Assembly (NCBI RefSeq): GCF_000255655.1
Contig: NZ_JH636438.1
Span: forward strand, 186,001 to 250,000
Length of the DNA stretch: 64,000 bases
Direction of reading: 5' to 3'
Origin: Schlesneria paludicola DSM 18645
GTDB lineage: Bacteria > Planctomycetota > Planctomycetia > Planctomycetales > Planctomycetaceae
The notes beneath the pieces are model-generated. The model did not search any database, was not told where the DNA came from, and worked only from the letters and a program-made list of their open reading frames with translations. Below are positions 9,843 through 19,406 of this stretch, piece by piece. Both the position numbers and the translations under genes were made by a program. Numbering within the stretch: position 1 is the stretch's first letter; each line of letters begins with the position of its first letter.

Positions 9843-11652
9843 AGCCATGTCTTTGAATTCACGCGCGATTGCACTCGGTGACACGTCTTCGATGCGACGA
9901 AGTCGAATGCCGCGTTTCCGTCTCGTATGTTGCATCATCTCTCTGTTCGCTGGCGTCAGCATTCTGAACGCGGCGATTGAACCCGATTTCCTGATGGATT
10001 CTGATCCCGGATTTCGCGATCCGGATCGCCTGAAGAAGTTCAGTCCGCGTTTGAAAACACTGTGGATTGAAGCACTGAATCGTCCTGAAACCGACATGCA
10101 GCGGATGGCCGCCGAAACGATTTCCCTTGCGCATCAACATGGTATTCCTGATCTGATCGAGTCCGTGCCAATCCTGGAAAGTATGCTGATCGCGGACCAG
10201 ACCCATCCCGCGACGCGATTCGCGGCGGCACGCGCTCTGATCGTGCTGGAATCACGCCCTTCCGCCGAGAAACTCTTGCACGCATCACAGTTGTTTGGGG
10301 CTGACCTTCGGCATCTGATTGAGCCTGTGATGGCAAAATGGGACGTGATTTCCGCACGAGAAATCTGGATCAAGCGATTGGAATCGGCGGAAACTCGGCC
10401 GCGTGATCTGCTGCTCGCCGTTCGTGGCCTGGGTGAGGTTCGTGAAGCCAAGGTTCTGCCAGTCCTATTGGCGATGGCGCTTGATCTCGTGAGGGGCCCG
10501 GAAGTTCGTTTGGCGGCAGCAGCGGCGGCGGGCCAATTGACCGAAACCGGTCTCGAGGCGGACGCCAGACGCCTTGTTGATGAAACGCGAACATCGCCAA
10601 CATTGAATCGACTTTGTGCCATTCGTCTGCTCGATCGTCACAACAGCGAATCCGCCAGACAGCTCTTGATTGAACTCGTGGCGGCGGACAAGCAACCTGT
10701 CATTGTCACGCCGGCACTGGAGCGATTGAATGCCATCGACTCGCGATTGGTGTTGCCACTGGCCGCGAACGCGATGAAAAATGCCGATCAGCGCGTTCGT
10801 GAGCAAGGCGCCCTCGCATACATGCGATATCCCACCGTCGAGCGGATCGAGTCATTGAGCCAGCGCTTGAGCGATCCGCATCCTCAAATTCGGGCGAACG
10901 TTAGCGAGAACCTGGTTCGTCTGTCGCAGAATCCCGAGCTGAATGAAACCATCCGTGCCCGCGCAATGGAAGTGCTTGCTGGCGAGACGTGGCAGGGACA
11001 AGAACAGGCCTGCCTGTTGCTGGGGTCTCTTCAGCACAAACCCGCCTCCAAACGACTGATTGAACTGCTCGAGTCGTCGCGCCCCGAAGTGATGATCGCT
11101 TCTGCGTGGGCGCTTCGGAAGGTCGCTGACGTCGAATCGATTCCGGCCATTATCGACAAGATTCGTCGGCAGACGGAGGTCCGCTTGAAACGGTTTCATC
11201 CTCCGATTGATCCGCAGGTGGCTCACCTGTTTGAAGCGTGTGCCGTGATGCGTGCGGCCGAGGTCACCCCGATGATCATTCGATACGTCCCCAAGAATTC
11301 CAGTATGGGTGAGCGTTCACGCTCGGCGGCCATTTGGGCGATCGGCGTGTTGCTGAATGGCAATCCCAACGAGACCGCGGCAGACGCGCTCATGAAGCGG
11401 ATCGAAGATGATTCACCGCCAGATGAAAGTGTGCTTGTCAAGCAGCATTGCGTCATTGCATTGGCGAGAATGAAGGCGATCGAACATGCCCCTGCATTAC
11501 GGCAATCGATTGCGACGAACGTCCCGCCGACGGCGATGGGTTTGGCGAAGCGATGGGCGATCAAAGAGCTGACGGGCGAAGTGCTACCAGAACCGATTCC
11601 GATGCTGGCAGATCAAGGTGAATGGTTTCTGGAGCCCGTCCTCGAAGACTGA
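9835..11652 (+). CDS. Protein B1: HEAT-like repeat protein with signal peptide (paralogue of 14145-15920)
   Basis: A 605-residue alpha-solenoid protein. The N-terminus has a hydrophobic export segment (RLVCCIISLFAGVSILNA) followed by EPDFLMDSDPGFRDPDRLKK, then HEAT-like helical pairs over the rest (for example VREQGALAYMRYPTVERIE, SRPEVMIASAWALRKVADVE). It probably acts outside the cytoplasm as a binding scaffold. The ATG at 9835 overlaps the stop of A1, which suggests translational coupling; further in-frame ATG codons near 9847 and 9892 are possible starts. The same A-B order recurs on the other strand. Ligand unknown. Confidence 0.82.
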   Translation: MTEAMSLNSRAIALGDTSSMRRSRMPRFRLVCCIISLFAGVSILNAAIEPDFLMDSDPGFRDPDRLKKFSPRLKTLWIEALNRPETDMQRMAAETISLAHQHGIPDLIESVPILESMLIADQTHPATRFAAARALIVLESRPSAEKLLHASQLFGADLRHLIEPVMAKWDVISAREIWIKRLESAETRPRDLLLAVRGLGEVREAKVLPVLLAMALDLVRGPEVRLAAAAAAGQLTETGLEADARRLVDETRTSPTLNRLCAIRLLDRHNSESARQLLIELVAADKQPVIVTPALERLNAIDSRLVLPLAANAMKNADQRVREQGALAYMRYPTVERIESLSQRLSDPHPQIRANVSENLVRLSQNPELNETIRARAMEVLAGETWQGQEQACLLLGSLQHKPASKRLIELLESSRPEVMIASAWALRKVADVESIPAIIDKIRRQTEVRLKRFHPPIDPQVAHLFEACAVMRAAEVTPMIIRYVPKNSSMGERSRSAAIWAIGVLLNGNPNETAADALMKRIEDDSPPDESVLVKQHCVIALARMKAIEHAPALRQSIATNVPPTAMGLAKRWAIKELTGEVLPEPIPMLADQGEWFLEPVLED

Positions 11653-11839
11653 ATCGAGCGGGGCGGGTGCCAGAGCGACGAACGCGTGCGATTTGGCCGC
11701 CCGTTGGAACGCAGGGGACAGCCCGCATTTTAAGCGGCGATGCGTTGCTGATGACAACGCTCCATGCCTTGTCGCACGTCGCATGTGATGAAAGTGCGTG
11801 GGTCCCCAACCCGCGAATGGTTACGGTTTCGCCAAATTG

Positions 11840-12289
11840 CTACTTGCCAGCGCCCGTGGTCGACAACGCGATGACACCCATATCGATCGGAGTTCCTTGA
11901 ATCACCGTCACTTTGTGCTTGGATTTCTTAGGATCGCTATACGCACCCTTTAACTGATCTTTCTTGGTGGGATTCAGTGAGATCGCCTCTTCCCAGACAA
12001 AGGTCAGTACATAGTCTCCGTCGGGCAGGCCATCCTCGGCTACGTATGTCGACACCGCGAAGGCTCCCTTTTCGTTGGTTGTAGCCAAAGCTGGACGCGC
12101 GATGTCTGACGACGAACCATCTGCGATGAACTTCACGCTTACGTTCAATGCGGGCTTTCCATCGACTTCCACAATCCCTTTCACGGGTGTGGTTTTGAGG
12201 CGTGCTTCTCCACGCGGCGCTTCGGGACGGCAACCACAGCACAACACGGCGATCAGGATTGCCGCCCAGCATCGAGATTGAGACATCAT
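11840..12289 (-). CDS. Lipoprotein L1, transthyretin/carboxypeptidase-regulatory-like
   Basis: A 149-residue lipoprotein with lipobox VLCCGC near residue 20 and a single beta-sandwich: PVKGIVEVDGKPALNVSVKF, then TNEKGAFAVSTYVAEDGLPDGDYVLTF, then a conserved LKGAYSDPKKSKHKVTVIQG ending. This is the small carboxypeptidase-regulatory-like or transthyretin-like family common in planctomycetes. It lies downstream of DUF1559 gene D1 on the same strand, as L2 and L3 do behind D2 and D3. GAAGG precedes the ATG. It is expected to be anchored in a membrane by the lipidated cysteine; partner unknown. Confidence 0.85.
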   Translation of the reverse strand: MMSQSRCWAAILIAVLCCGCRPEAPRGEARLKTTPVKGIVEVDGKPALNVSVKFIADGSSSDIARPALATTNEKGAFAVSTYVAEDGLPDGDYVLTFVWEEAISLNPTKKDQLKGAYSDPKKSKHKVTVIQGTPIDMGVIALSTTGAGK

Positions 12290-12377
12290 TGATCGCCTTC
12301 AAGCAGGTGTATTTACCGACTGGGGTGTCTCATCACTGGGATGTCACAACACAGTGTTGTGACATCGACATTGAAAA

Positions 12378-12417
12378 CACAAACAGATGCGAGCCCTTTG
12401 GAACGCATCTGTTTGTG
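12378..12417 (-). terminator. Perfect hairpin between D1 and L1
   Basis: CACAAACAGATGCG (12378-12391) pairs perfectly with CGCATCTGTTTGTG (12404-12417): 14 bp, 12-base loop. Read on the minus strand it is followed by TTTTC. It sits 41 bases after the D1 stop and upstream of L1, so it could be a partial terminator or an mRNA processing site. The equivalent hairpin behind D3 shares AACAGATGC. Confidence 0.7.
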
Positions 12418-12457
12418 GATCGCACTCGATCAATCCAGTTGGATTGACGCCGTGTTC

Positions 12458-13546
12458 TTAGAATTCACCTGTAATGTCGCCTGCACTTGCGGTCACAAGT
12501 GACACAAGCGTGACACCGCTCATGTTCTGATTCAGAAAACGAACACTTCCATCGCAGAGTGCCACATGTGCGCCACCAGTATGAAACGCGTACAAGCCCG
12601 CAGAATACTGTGTCGGATCAGGAGCGATGACGCGCGCATTCGAGCAGTTGATCGCACAGGGGCCCGCCGCTCCTGTGCCGTCCACAAGGCGTCCTGAAAG
12701 CTTCCACTGTCCGTTATTTCCATCGATCCACGCACCACCACCTTCGAAGACGTTAAAACCTGCCTCATCTGCGAGCGGGCTTCCCGTGGGGGTGATTGGC
12801 TTACCGAGACGATAAAGCACGTTTCGGCCCGCAAGTTCGCCAATCATGGTCGTGTTCGACAATCCATCGGTAATGTCCCCGATGCGGCCATTGATCGGCA
12901 CATTGTTGGTTCCGCTGCCGGCCAAGAAGGTGTTTCCACCCACCCCCCAGCCATTCAGAGTCGAGTAGGTGCCTGGCGGGCTTTTGTATGCAAAATCCTG
13001 AAAAGTCCCCATGACTTGATTCGTGGAGATGTAATCGATCGCACCTGCGTTTGTCAGCCCCGTCGCCGCAGTGACGTGGAGTGCGGCATTGAATGTGGGG
13101 TCAACTGTGTAAGTGATTGTGTTGGACGCTCGTGGCGTCGATGGACAGAGGAAGCTTGTGATGACGACTCGGCCCGCCGCAGCATTGGCAGGATCAAATG
13201 CCGACAAATTGAAATTGTAGAGATTGTAGGCGTTTGCCTGGTCAATATATGGCAGGATTGCCAATGACCAACAGTTGCTCGTGAGCAATCCACCATATCC
13301 TGCAGAACCAGCTCCAAGAGTAATCCAAGTGGGAATCGGGTATCGAGAGTAAGTACTCTCGTAATTGGCCATCCCCAATCCCATTTGTTTGAGATTGTTC
13401 TTACACTGCGTCCGACGCGCGGCTTCACGAGCTTGTTGAACGGCAGGTAATAGAAGCGCGATGAGTACGGCGATAATGGCAATCACCACCAGCAACTCAA
13501 TCAACGTAAATCCGCGCGTGCGCGGCGTGACAGCCTGTCTCGTCAT
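12458..13546 (-). CDS. DUF1559 pseudopilin-like protein D1
   Basis: A 362-residue DUF1559 protein. The N-terminus has a type IV prepilin processing site and helix ([20 protein letters not shown]), then [20 protein letters not shown]. The C-terminal signature [20 protein letters not shown] follows the CAINCSN segment typical of the family. It is expected to be cut by a prepilin peptidase after the glycine and to be assembled or retained at the membrane. I chose ATG 13546, with GGAG in TCTGGAGAC just upstream, over an in-frame start at 13615 that lacks one. D2 and D3 share promoter, leader length and Shine-Dalgarno sequence. Confidence 0.92.
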   Translation of the reverse strand: MTRQAVTPRTRGFTLIELLVVIAIIAVLIALLLPAVQQAREAARRTQCKNNLKQMGLGMANYESTYSRYPIPTWITLGAGSAGYGGLLTSNCWSLAILPYIDQANAYNLYNFNLSAFDPANAAAGRVVITSFLCPSTPRASNTITYTVDPTFNAALHVTAATGLTNAGAIDYISTNQVMGTFQDFAYKSPPGTYSTLNGWGVGGNTFLAGSGTNNVPINGRIGDITDGLSNTTMIGELAGRNVLYRLGKPITPTGSPLADEAGFNVFEGGGAWIDGNNGQWKLSGRLVDGTGAAGPCAINCSNARVIAPDPTQYSAGLYAFHTGGAHVALCDGSVRFLNQNMSGVTLVSLVTASAGDITGEF

Positions 13547-13691
13547 GGGTTTGTCTCCAGAAGAAAACCGCGAAACAACGGAAAACCAAATCTGAATAAG
13601 AGTTGGGGTCGTCAAAAGCGGAACCGGACGCTACGCAAAAATCACGCAGACTGAAGACATATCGAGGTACAAAAGAGAGGGAACTTAAGAC

Positions 13692-13721
13692 GTTATAGTC
13701 TTAATGAGATTCCCGCGCCAA
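13692..13721 (-). promoter_or_regulatory. Promoter of D1
   Basis: On the minus strand TTGGCG (13716-13721) and TATAAC (13692-13697) are separated by exactly 18 bases. TTCCTTGGCGC around the -35 is shared with D3, and D2 has TTCCTTGACTC with the same spacing. The -10 lies 146 bases upstream of the D1 start. The -10 falls in the loop of a short inverted repeat (TTAAGAC 13685-13691, GTCTTAA 13698-13704), a possible operator. Confidence 0.65.
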
Positions 13722-13933
13722 GGAAAAAGAATGAAATCTGAAAAGGATAGCGCGTGAGAACTTACACGTTTGTCATTTCAACTAGGACTGACACGCTTTG
13801 ATGAAATGTATGAGCTGTTACCTTTCTCACATGTATCAGGTTTCAGACAAATTCAGCACAATGTGAAAATGTGAAGCCTGAATTCGTCACACATCGATCG
13901 TGTTGGTGAAACAGATGTAATCGTTCACAGGCC

Positions 13934-14024
13934 GGGACTGGCTCATTTTCCCGCGGTCAAGGAAAGGACTACTCGAGTCGATCCACTCGGGATTCCAATT
14001 GAACCGGGAAAATGTGCCTGTCCC
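13934..14024. repeat. Palindromic REP/MITE-like element
   Basis: GGGACTGGCTCATTTTCCCG (13934-13953) and the reverse complement of 14005-14024 match at 18 of 20 positions, giving a long inverted repeat with a 51-base loop. It lies in the gap between B2 (minus, ends 14145) and the D1 promoter. It looks like a mobile palindromic repeat, but only one copy was seen in this window. Confidence 0.55.
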
Positions 14025-14144
14025 CCGCTCTTCGGGTTGTGAACAGTTACGAAACAGCAAGATCGAGCGGCGAATCGATTCCTCACCGAACGTGAGCCTG
14101 ATCGAGCAATGCAATCTCATCAGCATATTGATCGATCTGATCGA

Positions 14145-15920
14145 CTATTGCGAAAGGGGTATGGTTGAAAGGGGCGCGGTGAGGTTGAGTGGTTCGAGAA
14201 ACCACTCGCCTTCTGGATAGCTTTCTGGTTCGGGCTCGGGAAGCTGTTCACCGGTGAGCTCTCGAACGGCCCAGCGAGTCGCAAGACCCAACGGCGTCGG
14301 AGGTGTCCCATTCGAAATCGTTTGCCGCATCGCGGGGGCCTGATCCTTGCCGTTCATTCGGGCAATGGAGACGACACACAACCGTTTGATCAGTAAGGGT
14401 TCGGGATCCTTGTCCGAGTTTTCCAGGAATCGCCCGATCAGGCGACTGCAGATTGCATCGTTCGAGGTTCCGGCGTGTAACATTCCGAGTGCCCAGATGG
14501 CCGCACCTCGGGAACGTGTCATCGTCAAATCTTTCGGGATGTAGTCGAGCATCAATGATTCGGCGGCCTGAACGTTCATCACTCCGCACGCTTCGAACAG
14601 ATGGGCGATCTGCTCGTCGACGCCTCGTATGGATCGCTGCTTGCGTTCGTCCGTCTGGCGTCGAATTTTGTCGACAATTTGGGGCGCAGAAAGAGGTTCC
14701 GCAAGTTTTCGAAGTGCCCATGCAGTATTGATCATGACTTCTGGTCGTGTCGATTCCAGAAGTGCGACAAGTCGGTCTGCCGCGGGTTTGTGCTGGAGCG
14801 AGCCCAGGATTAAAGCCGCATGCGATTGCCCTTGCCAGCGATCACCATTCAAGATGTTCATGGCGGCGGACCGAACGGCTTCGTCAAATTCAGGTTTCAA
14901 TGCCAGCTCACCCAGGTTGCTGGTGACCAATGTGCGGACGGATGGATGGGGATCGTTCAACAGCATCGCGAGCCGTTCGATGTGCGGAATTGTTGGCTGG
15001 CGGAGATACGCCACGGCTCCTTCTTCGCGAACATGCTGATCTGCGTGGCGCATGGCGGTCTCTGCCAGGGGAAGAACGAGTTCTGGATTGATCTCATTCA
15101 GCCGCTTGAGAGCCGCAGCGGCGATCGATGCCTCGGGGTCGCTCGCCAGGTTGTGCAGCAACTGACAAGCATCTGGAGATGAATGTCGGGCAAGCAAGCG
15201 AATGGCACAAAGTTGATCGATGAATTTGGATGGGGGCCGTCCGCCACTCAAGCGGCGAGCTTCCGATTCAAGCCCCGACTCGACCATGGCTCCGGCGGAT
15301 TGTGCGGCTTCGAGTCGAATCGAACTTCGTCGAGTTGGGTCCATGATGATCTTCATCAGCAACGGACGAGCGGCTGCGTGGCGGGTCAGCCCCAGTCCGC
15401 TGATGGCCAGAGAGATGTCGGTGGGAAGTGCCTCGGAGGACTCCAGCCGTCTGATCCAGACGGCGTGTGCCGGGGCAAAGTCCCAGCGAGCAATTGCAGG
15501 TTCGACGAGCAATCGCAGATCCGCACCGTGTGACAATCCTGCCTCAAACAATTTCGACGCAGAGTGTCGCGATTCGAGCACGATCAGCGCGCGGGCCGCG
15601 GCATAGCGTGCCGCTGGGTGCGAGGAAGGCGCCGTTAAAATCGTTTCCAAAACCGGGGCCAAGTCGATCAAGTCCGGAATCCCATGCAAGTGGGCCCGAG
15701 CGACCGTCTCGGCGGTCATTCGTTGCAGATCGATCTCTGGCCTTTGCAGTGCCTCGAGCCAGAGACTCTTGAAATCGCGATGGAATCGTTTCACCGGCGC
15801 GGGGGGATGAAATTCCGGATTGGACTCCATCAGGAAGTCAGGGACAAGTTCCGCGTTTCCCGTCGATGCCACAGTGAATAACAGGGCTGCGATCGCCCAG
15901 GCTCGAGTGCAATGCAACAT
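14145..15920 (-). CDS. Protein B2: HEAT-like repeat protein with signal peptide (paralogue of B1)
   Basis: A 591-residue alpha-solenoid protein paralogous to B1: after signal segment AWAIAALLFTVASTGNA comes ELVPDFLMESNPEFHPPAPV, then HEAT-like repeats with near-identical blocks (GSLQHKPAADRLVALLEST, RPEVMINTAWALRKLAEPLS). The C-terminus ELTGEQLPEPEPESYPEGEW matches that of B1. The frame is open upstream to 16067, overlapping A2, so a coupled start as in B1-A1 is possible; I chose ATG 15920 because it places the signal peptide at the N-terminus. It follows A2 on the same strand. Ligand unknown. Confidence 0.82.
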   Translation of the reverse strand: MLHCTRAWAIAALLFTVASTGNAELVPDFLMESNPEFHPPAPVKRFHRDFKSLWLEALQRPEIDLQRMTAETVARAHLHGIPDLIDLAPVLETILTAPSSHPAARYAAARALIVLESRHSASKLFEAGLSHGADLRLLVEPAIARWDFAPAHAVWIRRLESSEALPTDISLAISGLGLTRHAAARPLLMKIIMDPTRRSSIRLEAAQSAGAMVESGLESEARRLSGGRPPSKFIDQLCAIRLLARHSSPDACQLLHNLASDPEASIAAAALKRLNEINPELVLPLAETAMRHADQHVREEGAVAYLRQPTIPHIERLAMLLNDPHPSVRTLVTSNLGELALKPEFDEAVRSAAMNILNGDRWQGQSHAALILGSLQHKPAADRLVALLESTRPEVMINTAWALRKLAEPLSAPQIVDKIRRQTDERKQRSIRGVDEQIAHLFEACGVMNVQAAESLMLDYIPKDLTMTRSRGAAIWALGMLHAGTSNDAICSRLIGRFLENSDKDPEPLLIKRLCVVSIARMNGKDQAPAMRQTISNGTPPTPLGLATRWAVRELTGEQLPEPEPESYPEGEWFLEPLNLTAPLSTIPLSQ

Positions 15921-16030
15921 GGCTGAAGTTTTTCCGAGAAAAGACGTCTCGACGGAGTAGGTGTTCGGTGTGGCCGCGGCATGCGGCGCGTTCGTGACAG
16001 TGACGCGCGAGAGGGCTGCAAAGGGACGAA

Positions 16031-18673
16031 TCAGTCCGTGAGCGGAGTTTTCGCCGTACTGGCCCAAAGCTGTAGTGCCAGAGATTCGATTCGCCAGTAG
16101 TTCACTTTGGCACTCTGATTGATTTGCGTCGGAGCGAGGCGTTGTTCGTCGGTCCGGTTTTGATCGGCAGCGGAGTGAGTCAATTCGGGACGATTGGGGT
16201 CTCCGGCGCTCAAGCCGAGAGAGAGGCGTCCTTCGTCGTCCAACGTCAGAGAGTCGGCATCGGAAATTTCAATCGACAACGAACCGACAGGATCCATGAC
16301 CGTCTTCAGGCTGATCACGGACCCATCCTTCAGGCCGAAAATTTCAACACGCCCCACGGGGCCGGCCACCTTGAGATCGATTCTCGCCCGACGCAGGGTC
16401 AGAGGGAGCAGTTCGCGCGGGATCATGAAGTTCAACCAGCTCAAGCCAGGTGTCGAACGTTCCTGCCATTCATTGCGCGTTGCGTCCCACATCGTTGATG
16501 GCAATGATCCATCTGGATTTCGGCGATTGAAGTAGTTCAAAAACGGCGATGGAATAAAGATCTCTGTGCCGCTCGCGGGACGTTCAAGCACCAGCGGCAA
16601 GGCGACAAGCGACGTTCCCCGCCGTGCCAGCCCTTCTCCGAACCGGAAACCGTTGTCCCAAGGCTCGGACCAGAACATGAGTTGCGGCCGGTCGGGATAG
16701 TCTTTGCGTTTTGGGTTCGTCAGTAGCGACTCCAAGGTCCGGCGACGTCGATTCTGCTCGTCACTTAAAAGTCCGGCACTCAGGAATTGATCACGTTCGA
16801 AAATGTCCTCTGCGCGGCCGATGAATGTGCCGTCGGCCTTCAATGCCACCCCCATTCGCCCATTGCGGGTTGCCAGGATCGCATCAGATCCGACGGGCAA
16901 TTGTCCCGAGTATTTCCCCACGACGCCGTTGGAATTAAACGTGGCATGGGCCTGCAGGCGGTCGATCACGGTCTGGGACTGAGTGAACGAAGTTGAACGA
17001 AGCCCCGCCGCTTGTGGCAGGTTTTCCCAATGACAGGTGCCCAGATCGGTGGTGATCATGCGGCGCGACGTCCCCTCCAGGCCAGTCATGTCGGGAATCA
17101 TCCGGCCACCATTCGTGACTTCAATTGTGGCCTGGCTTCCTTCTGGCTGGAAAATCGAAAGTAGGCCCTCCGTCCGAATCTCGTCGGTTCCTCGGATGCC
17201 CTGGATGAATTGCACACTCGCCAGTGTCGGAGGAATGGCTTGGCGACTCGTTCGGCCGATCATGATCAATCCAGCGCTGACAATGATGGCCAGAATTGAG
17301 CCCATCCAGCTGACATGTTCCAGGCGCCCCGAAAGATTGAGCCAGGTTCCCAGCGCGAGGATACACAGGGAAAACCCCAGCAAAGTTCCCACAATCGCAC
17401 CCCACGAAGGGATGGTGTAGCCGATGTATTCCCGGACTTGTGGTTCAATCGTGTTGAGTGGAAGCAGTGGCGGGTTTCGCGGACTGAAGAAGTCGCGGGC
17501 GATGGTGGTGAGCGGCGACGCGGCAATGACGTTCGATGTCTTCAGCGGGTCGGTCGGCTGCTCCATACTTTCGGGTCGCGGTCGTACCCATGCCCGCGCC
17601 CCAAGTGTCGTGAGCAGCAGCTTTCCATCACCGCACGCTTTCGTCATTGCAACGGGCCATCCGTTGACCGAATAGCTGGCCGTGAAACTTGGATTTACGA
17701 TTCGAACCAAGTCGACGGGATCATCGTAGTCGACCGTTTCGGCTTCGGTCATTTCGGTATCGGTCAGAGCTGAAGCCTTGTCGATGCGAACGGAAGTGAG
17801 TCCGACGCGATCCACGACATGGCCAGAAAAATCATCACCCAGCAGCCGCTTCAAGACGACGGGGTCGACTTGATCGAGCATGACCCACAGATTGCCGCCT
17901 GCATGCAGCCAGGCACGCAGGGCTGTCGTTGCTGCGAAGTCGTCCGTGATTCGGCCGTCGGCGAGGATAAGGTGATCAAAGGTTTTAAGTACGCTTTCAT
18001 CCGCGGGCAGAAAGGGATCGTTGAGGATCGTAAATCTGTTGGTGAGCTGCTGTCCGACTCGGCCTGCTACGATTAAGTCCGCAATCTCATTTCCCGGCTC
18101 CGTGGATGCAATTGCCGAATCGCCAAAGACGGCTGTGTTGCGTCCTGCCTGTGCAACCAGGATTGCGGCATCATGAAATCGCTGGCCCGATTCGTTTCGG
18201 ATCATGACTTCATTGGACTCTGAGGCGTCGAGGATCAGAGAGCGGAGGTTGAGATTCCGGCCTGGTGCGGGATCGCACTTCGGAACGAGAATCGGGTGCG
18301 AGGTGCGCAGGATCGACTGTTTCGGAAGCCAGACTTGCCGACCATATTGCAAACTCGGATCTTGATCGAAGTACGTCGTGCAGAGAACTTCGCGTGATTC
18401 TGACCGGGCGTTGACCAGGTTGATTCGCAAATCACCCCATGTTTCAGGGGCATACGTATAAGGCCCCGTGTTGGAGCTTCCAACGACCTTGTATTGGAAA
18501 TCAGGCTTCGAAGTCGTGTCACTCGTACTGCGGACTGGAATGGGTTGGCCCCAGGCCGGTGAAGTCAATGGAAGGATCGAGATTGTCAGCAAGGCCAAGA
18601 CAATCAATCGATTTCGCGATGGGGCGATAAAAATAGAGCTCGGCATAGGGCATGACTGGATATTGAAGTTCAA
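16031..18673 (-). CDS. Protein A2: large exported membrane-anchored protein (paralogue of A1)
   Basis: An 880-residue paralogue of A1. The export segment RLIVLALLTISILPLTSPAW is followed by the same layout: a beta-rich domain (REVLCTTYFDQDPSLQYGRQ), an amidotransferase-like region (DHLILADGRITDDFAATTAL, WLHAGGNLWVMLDQV), two membrane segments near 415-475 (GAIVGTLLGFSLCILALGTW; ILAIIVSAGLIMIG), and a C-terminus ending KVNYWRIESLALQLWAST. By eye roughly half of positions match A1. It lies after L2 on the same strand, separated by a strong hairpin, and precedes B2. No catalytic motif is certain; function unknown. Confidence 0.82.
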   Translation of the reverse strand: MNFNIQSCPMPSSIFIAPSRNRLIVLALLTISILPLTSPAWGQPIPVRSTSDTTSKPDFQYKVVGSSNTGPYTYAPETWGDLRINLVNARSESREVLCTTYFDQDPSLQYGRQVWLPKQSILRTSHPILVPKCDPAPGRNLNLRSLILDASESNEVMIRNESGQRFHDAAILVAQAGRNTAVFGDSAIASTEPGNEIADLIVAGRVGQQLTNRFTILNDPFLPADESVLKTFDHLILADGRITDDFAATTALRAWLHAGGNLWVMLDQVDPVVLKRLLGDDFSGHVVDRVGLTSVRIDKASALTDTEMTEAETVDYDDPVDLVRIVNPSFTASYSVNGWPVAMTKACGDGKLLLTTLGARAWVRPRPESMEQPTDPLKTSNVIAASPLTTIARDFFSPRNPPLLPLNTIEPQVREYIGYTIPSWGAIVGTLLGFSLCILALGTWLNLSGRLEHVSWMGSILAIIVSAGLIMIGRTSRQAIPPTLASVQFIQGIRGTDEIRTEGLLSIFQPEGSQATIEVTNGGRMIPDMTGLEGTSRRMITTDLGTCHWENLPQAAGLRSTSFTQSQTVIDRLQAHATFNSNGVVGKYSGQLPVGSDAILATRNGRMGVALKADGTFIGRAEDIFERDQFLSAGLLSDEQNRRRRTLESLLTNPKRKDYPDRPQLMFWSEPWDNGFRFGEGLARRGTSLVALPLVLERPASGTEIFIPSPFLNYFNRRNPDGSLPSTMWDATRNEWQERSTPGLSWLNFMIPRELLPLTLRRARIDLKVAGPVGRVEIFGLKDGSVISLKTVMDPVGSLSIEISDADSLTLDDEGRLSLGLSAGDPNRPELTHSAADQNRTDEQRLAPTQINQSAKVNYWRIESLALQLWASTAKTPLTD

Positions 18674-18732
18674 AGATCGTCAATGAAAACGACGGAAGTC
18701 GTCAACAACAGGGTGAAGTCCGACGGAGAAAG

Positions 18733-18772
18733 GCAAAGAGTTCCCTTTGACAACTCAAAGGGAACTCTTTGC
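18733..18772 (-). terminator. Perfect 18-bp hairpin between L2 and A2
   Basis: GCAAAGAGTTCCCTTTGA (18733-18750) pairs perfectly with TCAAAGGGAACTCTTTGC (18755-18772), with a CAAC loop. It lies 39 bases after the L2 stop and 59 bases before the A2 start. There is no T-run on either strand; it may end the D2-L2 transcript, stabilise its 3' end, or bind a regulator. Confidence 0.6.
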
Positions 18773-18811
18773 GACATTCACGTTATCAGCTTCGTTCTGG
18801 GCTGATCCTAC

Positions 18812-19267
18812 TCACTTTGTGGTGAGCTCAATTGTTCCCAGATCCACGGCCTTGTTCACGACCGTAAACTCGATCTGCGATTTCTTTGGGTCGCTGTAAC
18901 GGCCCTTCAGTTTGTCAAGCTTCTTGTACTCGCGATTCAGGACGTCGTACTCTCGCCACTCCACTGTGACGAGATAGTCACCGGCAGGAGCGCCATCACC
19001 GTCCCGATAGGTCACGAGTTCGAAGGTTCCGTCCGGCTTGGATTCGCAAGACGGCGCCTTCTCGATCTCCGTTCCCGCGGAATTCTTCAAAAAGCAAACC
19101 AGGCGAACCGGCGGGGTGGGTGTTTGGCCATCGACCACGACCGATCCAGTCACCTTAAACGTCGGCTTCTGGTTTGGCTCCAGTTTGATACCGGGACCAC
19201 ACCCCACGCACAGGGCGGAAATCAAAAGGCTCCCCACCAGAGCTGAACCCAACTGCCTGAAAACCAT
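18812..19267 (-). CDS. Lipoprotein L2, transthyretin/carboxypeptidase-regulatory-like
   Basis: A 151-residue lipoprotein with lipobox ALCVGC and a beta-sandwich domain: FKVTGSVVVDGQTPTPPVRL, then ESKPDGTFELVTYRDGDGAP, then LKGRYSDPKKSQIEFTVVNK. It is homologous to L1 and L3 and lies downstream of pseudopilin D2. AAGGTG precedes the ATG by 6-8 bases. The KGxYxDxKKSxxxxTV motif near the C-terminus is the clearest shared mark of the three lipoproteins. Role unknown; likely surface- or membrane-anchored. Confidence 0.85.
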   Translation of the reverse strand: MVFRQLGSALVGSLLISALCVGCGPGIKLEPNQKPTFKVTGSVVVDGQTPTPPVRLVCFLKNSAGTEIEKAPSCESKPDGTFELVTYRDGDGAPAGDYLVTVEWREYDVLNREYKKLDKLKGRYSDPKKSQIEFTVVNKAVDLGTIELTTK

Positions 19268-19406
19268 CGAAACACCTTATGAACTCTGACGGTGCAGTAA
19301 CGCACGGACGATCGCATCCCGCGACCAAATCAAGAATCATCGACCGAATCATTCGGCGATGGACGCTAGTTGAACTTCAAGCCCGAGCCGACACGTTGAT
19401 GAACTT

